Source: Euryhalocaulis sp050486445
GTDB taxonomy: Bacteria > Pseudomonadota > Alphaproteobacteria > Caulobacterales > Maricaulaceae
Direction: 5' to 3'
DNA: 5,138 nucleotides
NCBI GenBank assembly: GCA_050486445.1
Contig: JBJHDH010000055.1
Location: 1 to 5,138, forward strand
Shown: one piece after another, positions 1 through 5,138 of the stretch
Numbering within the stretch: position 1 is the stretch's first letter
How the letters are laid out: every line of letters begins with the position of its first letter
The notes under the pieces: model-generated
What the model was told of the DNA's origin: nothing
What the model saw: only the letters and a program-made list of their open reading frames with translations
The model's database searches: none
Position numbers and translations under genes: made by a program

Positions 1-60
1 CCTTTCGCCTGTTCGCCTTTCTGTAGTCTTCCGTAGTTGCGCCCGCTGGCCCGCGCCGGC

Positions 61-888
61 CTAGAAGCCGACGCTGATGCCGACCGAGCTGGTCAGGAAG
101 CTTTTGTCGGGATTGCCCGGAATCGCCGAGGCGCTGGTGATGTAGTAGGTGAGGCCGAAATCCAGCGACCAGTCGCCATAGGCGGAGTCGATAAAGGTCA
201 GCGGCACGCCCAGCGCCAGACCGCCATAGCCATAGGCCAGGCCGCTCTTCGTCCCGCCCTGATAGTCGCTGTCCAGGAAGAAGGCGGCGCCGAGCGGAAC
301 GCCAAGCGAGATGGAGTCGGTCAGCGCGAAGGACGGCGCGATGCTGGCGACGATCACCGATCCCTTGTTCCCGTTTACGCGGAAATGCCACAGCAGGCTG
401 GGATTGAGCGAGATCGGCATGAATCCGGAATCGTCGAACCCGATGCTCAGATCGACGCCACGCTCCACGCCGCCGCCATAGATCCAGTGCTGATAGGTGA
501 CGCCGAACGACCACGGTCCCGCGCCGTAGGAAACGCCAGCCCACAGATCGACTTCCTGCAGGTCTCCACCGATGCCGGAAACGGCATTGTTGTTGATGTC
601 GCCCCAGACGCCAAAATTGAACGACACCGGATCAAGATCGAAGGTGATGTCGCTCCACGCGAACAGGGTCGATTGCGATCCGTAGAAGGAATCGCCGGCG
701 CCCCATACATCGGCGCCGTAGGAGATGAAGTGGCTGTTGAAGCTGGTCCCGAACGAGCCGCTGACCTTGTCGGCCGCCGCCGCCGGTGCGGCGGAAACCG
801 CCAGCGCCATTGAGGCTGCGGCGGCGCAGCACGCCCCGCCCATCAGCCTCGCCTTCAAAAACCGCTTCGGCATATCAATCTGCGTCAT
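61..888 (-). CDS. Putative outer-membrane beta-barrel protein (porin-like), secreted
   Basis: Encodes 275 residues and is complete, ending in TAG. The N-terminus is a classical Sec signal peptide: basic residues K8, R9, K12 and R14, a hydrophobic Ala-rich core at about 16-38, and a likely signal peptidase I cut after the Ala run at 36-39, leaving a mature protein of about 236 residues starting at Asp40. The mature part is rich in Gly, Ser and aromatics in alternating polar/hydrophobic strands, with Asp/Asn/Gly turns, and ends in Phe (SVGF), the usual C-terminal signal for BAM-mediated outer-membrane insertion. The first ATG is chosen because an excellent Shine-Dalgarno site lies 7 bases upstream; Met6 is an in-frame alternative that keeps the signal peptide. 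Size suggests a small barrel. It resembles short porin-like proteins seen beside solute-uptake loci, but no family is assigned with certainty and the solute is unknown. It is divergent from the sensor operon. No clear terminator is visible in the 60 bases after its stop. Confidence 0.85.
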   Translation of the reverse strand: MTQIDMPKRFLKARLMGGACCAAAASMALAVSAAPAAAADKVSGSFGTSFNSHFISYGADVWGAGDSFYGSQSTLFAWSDITFDLDPVSFNFGVWGDINNNAVSGIGGDLQEVDLWAGVSYGAGPWSFGVTYQHWIYGGGVERGVDLSIGFDDSGFMPISLNPSLLWHFRVNGNKGSVIVASIAPSFALTDSISLGVPLGAAFFLDSDYQGGTKSGLAYGYGGLALGVPLTFIDSAYGDWSLDFGLTYYITSASAIPGNPDKSFLTSSVGISVGF

Positions 889-895
889 TGAAAAA

Positions 896-903
896 CCCCC
901 TCC
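896..903 (-). promoter_or_regulatory. Shine-Dalgarno site of the porin-like gene
   Basis: On the minus strand the sequence reads GGAGGGGG, 7 bases before the ATG at 888. This is a strong ribosome binding site and supports the first Met as the start rather than Met6. Confidence 0.75.
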
Positions 904-916
904 ACGCCGCCGTGGA
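901..916 (-). promoter_or_regulatory. Small inverted repeat overlapping the porin ribosome binding site
   Basis: TCCACG (901-906) and CGTGGA (911-916) can pair as a 6-bp stem with a 4-base loop. In the porin mRNA leader this stem would include the first bases of the Shine-Dalgarno site (903 back to 901). It could modulate translation, but in GC-rich DNA such a short stem may be chance. Confidence 0.25.
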
Positions 917-1001
917 CCCCTCGCCCGACGGTCCGGCGTTTTCCGGAGGCGGCCGGCTCCTGCGCCTTGTCTCCGCCTCCTCGTTAGTGACGATCCGCGC
1001 C

Positions 1002-1018
1002 TTGGTGCATCGCAACAA
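1002..1018. promoter_or_regulatory. Degenerate inverted repeat related to the tandem palindromes
   Basis: The sequence TTGGTGC-ATC-GCAACAA has arms TTGnTGC and GCAnCAA that are inverted copies except at one position in each arm. It equals the palindrome at 1181-1195 (TTGTGC-ATT-GCACAA) with one extra base in each half and one change in the centre. It lies 114 bases before the porin start codon, so it could be a weaker site for the same regulator acting on the porin side. The relationship is read by eye and may be fortuitous. Confidence 0.35.
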
Positions 1019-1024
1019 TACGGC

Positions 1025-1048
1025 GAATGACGCAGATGAATGCGCAGA
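1025..1048. repeat. Imperfect short direct repeat
   Basis: GAATGACGCAGA (1025-1036) is followed after one base by GAATGCGCAGA (1038-1048), the same unit lacking one A. It is intergenic and of no assigned function; it may be a small duplication or part of a binding site. Confidence 0.35.
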
Positions 1049-1050
1049 AT

Positions 1051-1066
1051 GTCCTATGGGGAGGAC
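1051..1066. promoter_or_regulatory. Short inverted repeat GTCCT-N6-AGGAC
   Basis: GTCCT (1051-1055) and AGGAC (1062-1066) are perfect inverted arms around six bases. There is no following T-run, so it is not a terminator for either strand. It could be an operator or a weak RNA stem. Confidence 0.25.
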
Positions 1067-1119
1067 CACAAGATCATGAAATAACAACAATTATCGGCGT
1101 CAACCTCAGCCATGCGTAA

Positions 1120-1140
1120 TTTGATGGGGGGTGCGTCAAA
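1120..1140. promoter_or_regulatory. Inverted repeat TTTGA-N11-TCAAA
   Basis: TTTGA (1120-1124) and TCAAA (1136-1140) are perfect inverted arms around an 11-base G-rich centre, 76 bases before the preferred start of the sensor gene. The layout fits a dimeric regulator site, but no family is recognised and arms of five bases can arise by chance. Confidence 0.25.
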
Positions 1141-1159
1141 ATCGGAGAGCCAACGACCA

Positions 1160-1195
1160 TTGTGCATTGCACGGGCGGCCTTGTGCATTGCACAA
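1160..1195. promoter_or_regulatory. Tandem palindromic operator-like sites before the sensor gene
   Basis: The 13-base element TTGTGCATTGCAC occurs exactly twice, at 1160-1172 and 1181-1193. The second copy extends to a perfect palindrome TTGTGCA-T-TGCACAA (1181-1195); in the first copy the right arm matches at five of seven positions. The centres (1167 and 1188) are 21 bases apart, two helical turns, so two dimers would sit on the same DNA face. The pair ends 20 bases before the preferred ATG at 1216. Placement this close to the start suggests repression, autoregulation or a promoter overlapping it. The adjacent response regulator is one candidate binder; any dimeric regulator is possible. 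The pair does not fit the NtrC consensus spacing. Confidence 0.6.
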
Positions 1196-1215
1196 TGACG
1201 CGGGGGCGGGTCGTA

Positions 1216-4200
1216 ATGCCGATCGCAGAACAACGCATTTTCCGGGAGCGGCGCCAGTACAACCAGTGGGTCGCGAACGAGACGCTGGAAGACTATGCGC
1301 TGCGCTTCACGGCGGAGAAGGCGCGCAAATGGTCGATGCCGCGCGTGGCCAATATGGCCATGGGCGCCGTGGCCTTTCTGGTGCTGGAGGCGATCGGCGC
1401 CGCCATCACGCTCACCTATGGCTTTACCAACGCCATCGCCGCGATCATGGTCGTGGGCGCGATCATTTTCCTGCTCGGCCTGCCGGTCTCCTATTACGCG
1501 GCGAAATACGGAGTGGATATCGATCTGCTCACGCGCGGCGCGGGGTTTGGCTATATCGGCTCCACCATCACCTCGCTGATCTACGCCTCCTTCACCTTCA
1601 TCTTCTTCGCGCTGGAGGCGGCGATCGCGGCGCTGGCGCTGGAAATGTGCTTCGGCGTGCCGCTATGGCTCGGCTATCTCATCAGCGCGCTGGTGGTGAT
1701 CCCGCTGGTCACGCACGGCGTGGCGTTTCTTAGCCGGTTCCAGTTCTGGACCCAGATCATCTGGGCCGGCTTGCAGATCACGCCCTTCCTGGTGATTGGC
1801 GCGCACGGCCTGTTGCCGGCGACGGACTGGACCGGCTTCACCGGCCGGCTAGGGCATGAGGACGGACGGTTCGACCTGCTGCTGTTTGGCGGGGCGGCCT
1901 CGATCATCTTCGCGCTGGTGGCCCAGAACGGCGAGCAGGTCGACTATCTGCGCTTTCTCCCGCGCCAGCGGAAAGGCCGGCGCTGGGCCTGGTGGACGGC
2001 GCTGATCGTCGCCGGGCCGGGCTGGGTCATCCCCGGCGTCGTGAAGATGCTGATTGGCTCGTTTATCGCGGTGGTGCTGGTCGGCATGGGCATGTCGCAC
2101 GATGACGCGGCGGAGCCGACCCAGATTTATCTGTTCGTGTTCTCGCAGGCCGTCTCCACGCCGGAGATCGCCATCGCGCTGACCGGAATCTTCGTCGTCA
2201 TCTCGCAGTTGAAGATCAATGTCACCAACGCCTATGCCGGCTCTCTGGCCTGGTCGAATTTCTTTTCCCGCCTGACGCATTCCCACCCAGGGCGCGTGGT
2301 ATGGCTGGTGTTCAACGTCACGCTGGCGCTGCTGCTGATGGAGCTGGGTATCTATCAGACGCTGGAAGCGACGCTGGGCCTTTATTCCAACATTCCGGTG
2401 GCGTGGATGGGGGCGCTGGCCGCCGATCTGGTCATCAACAAGCCGCTGGGCCTTTCGCCCAAGCGTATCGAGTTCAAGCGCGCCTATCTTTACGACATCA
2501 ACCCGGTTGGGGTCGGCGCGATGCTGCTGGCCTCCGGCGCCGGCATTTCGGTCTATGCCGGCGTGTTCGGACCGGAGATCACGGGGCTGGCGCCGTTCGT
2601 GGCGCTGTTCACAGCCTTCGCCGGCGCGCCGCTGATCGCGCTGCTGACACGCGGACGCTATTATATCGCCCGCACGGACCCGCCTCCGGCCTCTGGCCCT
2701 GGCTCTGGCTCTGGCGAAGACATCCAGTGCTGTATCTGCGAGCACCGCTTCGAGCCGGAGGACATGGCCTCCTGCCCTGTCTATGCCGGGCCGATCTGTT
2801 CGTTGTGCTGCACGCTGGACGCGCGTTGTCACGACGCCTGTAAAGAGGACGCCAGCATCGCGCGGCAATGGGACGCGCTGTTGCACTGGCTGACGCCAGG
2901 TCCGCTGGCGCGTTATGCCGAAACGCGGCTGGGAAAATATTTTGGCCTGCTGCTGGCTTCGGTCTCCATCGTGGCGGCGCTTCTCGCCATCATTCATGTG
3001 CAGATGACCGCCGCGCCAGGCGCCGATGCTGAAACAATCGGCGAGGTGCTGCGCGTGGTGTTCTTCATCCTGGCCATCGTGGCGGCCATCGCTGTTTGGC
3101 CATTTCTGCTGGTGCATGAATCGGGGCGCGCCGCGCGCGAGGAAAGCCGCCGCCAGACCGCCGCCCTGATGAGCGAGATCGAAGCCCACCAGCGCACGGA
3201 CGCCGAGCTTCAGAAAGCCAAGGAGACCGCCGAGGCCGCGAGTCTCGCCAAGAGCAAATATGTGCGCGGCATTTCGCATGAGCTGCGCACACCGCTGAAC
3301 GCCGTTCTTGGTTATGCCCAGCTTCTGGAGGCCAATCCGGCGCTTCCGGCGCCGCTTAAACATAGCGTGCGGGTGATCCATCGCAGCGGCGCGCACCTGT
3401 CCGATCTTGTCGATGGATTGCTCGACATCTCGATGATCGAGGCCGGCCGCTTGCAGATTTATCGCGACGAGATCGCCTTTCCTGACTTTTTGAACCAGCT
3501 TGCCGACATGGTCAGCCTTCAAGCGCGGCAGAAGGGACTGGCTTTTTCCTTTGATGCGCCTGCGCGTCTGCCCGCGATGGTCCGCATGGACGAAAAGCGC
3601 GTGCGCCAGGTGCTGCTGAATCTCCTGTCCAATGCTGTGCGCAACACGGAATACGGACAAATCACGTTCCGGGTTCGCTTCGCCGGAGAAGTTTGCCGTT
3701 TCGAAGTCGAAGACACCGGCGTCGGCATCGCGGCGGAGGATATTGCGCGCATTTTCCTGCCGTTTGAGCGCGTCGAACGGCCGAGCCAGAGCGCGGTGCG
3801 CGGCGCCGGATTGGGCCTGACCATCACCAAGCTGCTGACCGAAGGCATGGGCGGGGAAATTGTCGCGATGTCCGAACCCGGCAAGGGCAGCGTCTTCTCC
3901 GTCCGCCTGCTGCTGCCATCGCGGCCGGAACGGGCAGCGGTCCATCGCGGGGCGGCTTTTCTACCAACAGGATATTCGGGAAGGCGGCGCACCATCCTGG
4001 TCGTGGATGATGATCCGGATCATGTTGTATTCATGGAGTCGGCGCTGGCCTCGGTCGGCTTTACGGTGCTGACGGCCCCGGACGGGGAGACCTGCCTTGC
4101 CTCGGCGGCGGCCACGCCGCCGGATGCGGTGCTGCTCGATATTTCCATGCCCGGTCTTTCCGGCTGGGAGACCGCGGCCCGGCTGCGCGCTATGTCCTCG

Positions 4201-4590
4201 GCGCGCCCGGCCATCGTAATCGTTTCCGCCGATCCCCGGCAGGAGACGCAGCGCGCCGCCTTCGCGGCGCATCACGACGCCTATCTGATGAAGCCGGTCA
4301 GGCTGCAATTGTTGTTCGACGTGCTGAGCGAACGTCTCGGCGTGGCGTGGTCTTACGACCGCGCCGCGCCATCGCCCCGTACCGGCGGGCGGCCGCCATC
4401 CGTGCGCGCGCTGCGCCAATTGCGCGAGCTTGGCCGCATCGGCCACCTCCGCGGCATTTTCGGCGCTCTGGACGAGATCGCGGCGGCGGACCCGGATACC
4501 GAGCCGACCGTCGAGAGGCTGCGCCGTCTGGCGGAGGATTGCGATCTTGACGCCTATGACGCCGCGCTGGCGGAACTGGAGGCGCTGTGA
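1216..4590 (+). CDS. NCS1-family permease fused to hybrid histidine kinase/receiver (transporter-like sensor)
   Basis: Encodes 1124 residues from the ATG at 1216. In order: an NCS1 permease of about 12 helices (roughly 44-477) with NCS1-like signatures TLEDYALRF (23-31), N238, DYLRF (243-247) and INVTNAY (334-340); a Gly/Ser linker (493-500); a nine-Cys module (505-542); two more helices (about 576-597 and 611-632) with a short loop; a coiled coil (about 636-680) without PAS; HisKA with phosphoacceptor H688 in HELRTPLN; HATPase_c with N806, DTGVGI (833-838), F847-F850 and GAGLGL (863-868); a receiver with D932/D933, phosphoacceptor D975, S1004 and K1026; and a helical tail (about 1050-1124). 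All catalytic residues are present, so it should autophosphorylate. Known family role: membrane sensor kinases with transporter modules detect or couple solute uptake to signalling; the substrate here is inferred only as a small nitrogenous compound. The in-frame GTG at 1162 and ATG at 1195 are alternative starts, but both overlap the palindromes, and homology-like sequence begins after 1216. The ribosome site is only a G-run at 1202-1210. Confidence 0.9.
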   Translation: MPIAEQRIFRERRQYNQWVANETLEDYALRFTAEKARKWSMPRVANMAMGAVAFLVLEAIGAAITLTYGFTNAIAAIMVVGAIIFLLGLPVSYYAAKYGVDIDLLTRGAGFGYIGSTITSLIYASFTFIFFALEAAIAALALEMCFGVPLWLGYLISALVVIPLVTHGVAFLSRFQFWTQIIWAGLQITPFLVIGAHGLLPATDWTGFTGRLGHEDGRFDLLLFGGAASIIFALVAQNGEQVDYLRFLPRQRKGRRWAWWTALIVAGPGWVIPGVVKMLIGSFIAVVLVGMGMSHDDAAEPTQIYLFVFSQAVSTPEIAIALTGIFVVISQLKINVTNAYAGSLAWSNFFSRLTHSHPGRVVWLVFNVTLALLLMELGIYQTLEATLGLYSNIPVAWMGALAADLVINKPLGLSPKRIEFKRAYLYDINPVGVGAMLLASGAGISVYAGVFGPEITGLAPFVALFTAFAGAPLIALLTRGRYYIARTDPPPASGPGSGSGEDIQCCICEHRFEPEDMASCPVYAGPICSLCCTLDARCHDACKEDASIARQWDALLHWLTPGPLARYAETRLGKYFGLLLASVSIVAALLAIIHVQMTAAPGADAETIGEVLRVVFFILAIVAAIAVWPFLLVHESGRAAREESRRQTAALMSEIEAHQRTDAELQKAKETAEAASLAKSKYVRGISHELRTPLNAVLGYAQLLEANPALPAPLKHSVRVIHRSGAHLSDLVDGLLDISMIEAGRLQIYRDEIAFPDFLNQLADMVSLQARQKGLAFSFDAPARLPAMVRMDEKRVRQVLLNLLSNAVRNTEYGQITFRVRFAGEVCRFEVEDTGVGIAAEDIARIFLPFERVERPSQSAVRGAGLGLTITKLLTEGMGGEIVAMSEPGKGSVFSVRLLLPSRPERAAVHRGAAFLPTGYSGRRRTILVVDDDPDHVVFMESALASVGFTVLTAPDGETCLASAAATPPDAVLLDISMPGLSGWETAARLRAMSSARPAIVIVSADPRQETQRAAFAAHHDAYLMKPVRLQLLFDVLSERLGVAWSYDRAAPSPRTGGRPPSVRALRQLRELGRIGHLRGIFGALDEIAAADPDTEPTVERLRRLAEDCDLDAYDAALAELEAL
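2692..2715 (+). repeat. Tandem hexanucleotide repeat encoding a Gly/Ser linker
   Basis: Four units of (T/C)CTGGC in frame encode Ser-Gly, Pro-Gly, Ser-Gly, Ser-Gly (residues 493-500 of the sensor). It forms a flexible hinge between the end of the permease and the cysteine module. Because the repeat unit is a multiple of three, slippage would change linker length without breaking the frame. Confidence 0.7.
2728..2841 (+). other. Nine-cysteine module inside the sensor (putative metal or redox site)
   Basis: Residues 505-542 of the sensor contain nine Cys: 505, 506, 508, 520, 528, 531, 532, 538 and 542, plus His510 and His539. The CxxC pairs (505/508 and 528/531, with C506 and C532 adjacent) separated by 11 and 7 residues around C520 recall zinc-finger or iron-sulfur ligand spacing. 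With an even number of preceding helices and a cytoplasmic N-terminus it should lie in the cytoplasm, between the permease and the kinase membrane hairpin. A structural zinc site, a redox switch or a cluster are all possible; none can be chosen from sequence alone. Confidence 0.6.
4578..4582 (+). promoter_or_regulatory. Shine-Dalgarno site of the response regulator gene
   Basis: GGAGG lies inside the last codons of the sensor gene, 4 bases before the GTG at 4587. Spacing is a little short but the site supports the GTG start and translational coupling. Confidence 0.6.
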
Positions 4591-5138
4591 CCGACAGCGC
4601 CACGCAGCCCATTGTGCTGGCCGTGGACGACGCGCCGGATACGCTGAATCTCCTGACCGACGTGCTGGAGGCGGCGGCGATGACCGTTCTGGTGTCGCGC
4701 AGCGGCGCCGCCGCGCTGACGCTGATGGAGCGAATCCGGCCCGATCTGATCCTGATGGACGCGGTGATGCCAGACCCGGATGGCTTTGAAACCTGCCGCC
4801 GGATCAAGGAGCAGAGCGCGCTGGCCCATATTCCCATCGTGTTCATGACCGGACTTTCGGACACCGAAAGCGTGGTGAAGGGCTTTGCCGCAGGCGGCGT
4901 CGATTTTGTGCCAAAGCCGATTGTGGCGAGCGAGCTGGTGGCGCGCATCCGCGTGCATCTGGCCAACGCCCGCATGGCGCAGAGCGCGCGCATCGCGCTG
5001 GATCTCGCCGGCCCGCCGCTGGCGGCGGCGGACAGCTCCGGACGGATCGTCTGGATGACGCCGCAAGGCTCCGACATGCTGACCCGCGCGCTGCGCCGGA
5101 CCGGCGGCGACACGCCGCAATGGCGCGGCGCGGCCGGG
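4587..5138 (+). CDS. Response regulator, receiver plus PAS-like segment (3' end outside the window)
   Basis: Reads open for 184 codons to the window edge from a GTG that overlaps the TGA of the sensor gene (GTGA), so the two are one operon and probably translationally coupled. Residues about 8-125 are a complete receiver domain: acidic pair D14/D15, phosphoacceptor D58 in LMDAVMPDPDGFE, T88 and K110 in the KP motif. After a short helix (about 126-140), residues about 145-168 (LAAADSSGRIVWMTPQGSDML) look like the start of a PAS-type fold, with the D-x-x-G-R-I pattern followed by an N/T-P-x segment. The output domain is not in the window; from family habits a LuxR-type DNA-binding domain is likely, but this is inference. 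Partner kinase: almost certainly the upstream sensor. No start codon ATG fits; GTG is supported by the ribosome site at 4578-4582. Confidence 0.85.
   Translation, partial: MTDSATQPIVLAVDDAPDTLNLLTDVLEAAAMTVLVSRSGAAALTLMERIRPDLILMDAVMPDPDGFETCRRIKEQSALAHIPIVFMTGLSDTESVVKGFAAGGVDFVPKPIVASELVARIRVHLANARMAQSARIALDLAGPPLAAADSSGRIVWMTPQGSDMLTRALRRTGGDTPQWRGAAG

Larger units (their letters stand above)
889..1215. promoter_or_regulatory. Divergent intergenic control region
   Basis: About 327 bases lie between two divergently oriented genes and must carry both promoters. No convincing gene is present. I could not identify a confident -35/-10 pair or a sigma-54 -24/-12 element on either strand. What is visible: the porin ribosome binding site with a small stem (896-916), a 5-bp stem at 932-947 (TCCGG, 6-base loop, CCGGA), operator-like inverted repeats at 1002-1018, 1051-1066 and 1120-1140, an imperfect direct repeat at 1025-1048, and the tandem palindromes at 1160-1195. 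The 1070-1125 part is noticeably more AT-rich than the coding sequences around it, as expected near a promoter. Confidence 0.6.

Noticed and set aside
1..60. Terminator for the porin-like gene
   Set aside because: GC-rich short repeats are present but there is no stable hairpin followed by a T-run in the minus-strand direction.
37..813. Open frame of 258 codons on the plus strand, opposite the porin-like gene
   Set aside because: It is an Arg/Ala/Asp-rich shadow without a domain. The minus frame has a signal peptide, barrel character, terminal Phe and a strong ribosome site.
1058..1084. GGAGG followed by ATG-AAA-TAA, a minimal two-codon frame
   Set aside because: The ribosome-like site and spacing are good, but a two-codon frame is easily produced by chance and nothing links it to an attenuator or leader structure.
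875..1090. Possible small minus-strand gene (71 codons) in the intergenic region
   Set aside because: It overlaps the porin start and ribosome site, has no good ribosome site of its own, and its low-complexity Arg/Pro C-terminal part looks non-coding.
1168..1187. TGCAC-N10-GTGCA as an NtrC binding site
   Set aside because: The half-sites resemble NtrC arms, but the usual spacing between these bases is 7, not 10. The arms are better explained as parts of two adjacent palindromes.
889..1215. Sigma-70 or sigma-54 promoters, CRISPR, tRNA or mobile element in the intergenic region
   Set aside because: No -35/-10 pair or -24/-12 element of convincing quality, no regularly spaced repeats, no cloverleaf, and no terminal inverted repeats with a transposase.
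1849..3945. Open frame of 698 codons on the minus strand, opposite the sensor gene
   Set aside because: Its translation is rich in Arg, Gln, His and Asp with no recognisable domain, as expected of the antisense of a GC-rich gene. The plus-strand frame has complete permease and kinase motifs across the same span.
4298..5120. Two long minus-strand frames opposite the sensor end and the response regulator
   Set aside because: Compositionally biased Ser/Arg/Ala shadows without motifs; the receiver domain is clear on the plus strand.

Overview
The window is GC-rich DNA with the codon use and dense antisense open frames typical of a Proteobacterium, most likely an alphaproteobacterium. That placement is inference: there is no rRNA or other marker gene. 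It holds two divergent transcription units separated by a control region of about 330 bases.

Left, minus strand (61-888): a complete gene for a secreted outer-membrane beta-barrel protein, probably a porin. It has a signal peptide, beta-strand-rich repeats and a C-terminal Phe. Centre (889-1215): an intergenic region with a strong Shine-Dalgarno site for the porin gene, several inverted repeats, and two tandem copies of a 13-base element centred exactly 21 bases apart just before the rightward gene. The second copy completes a perfect 15-base palindrome. A related 17-base inverted repeat lies closer to the porin side.

Right, plus strand (1216-4590): one very large gene encoding a single-chain transporter-like sensor. 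It joins a 12-helix NCS1 (nucleobase:cation symporter-1) permease, a nine-cysteine module, two more membrane helices, a coiled coil, a HisKA/HATPase histidine kinase, a receiver domain and an uncharacterised helical C-terminal tail. Its stop codon overlaps the GTG start of the last gene (4587 to the window end, truncated). That gene encodes a separate response regulator with a complete receiver domain and the beginning of a PAS-like segment; an output domain is presumably beyond the edge.

The inferred working model is as follows. The permease part binds or transports a small nitrogenous solute, and the Cys module may add a metal or redox input. The kinase signals to its internal receiver and to the translationally coupled response regulator, and the palindromic sites may be where that regulator, or another, controls the operon and perhaps the divergent porin. 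The transporter-kinase fusion, its cysteine module and the operator-like repeats deserve most attention. Substrate, target genes and the site-binding protein cannot be decided from this window.
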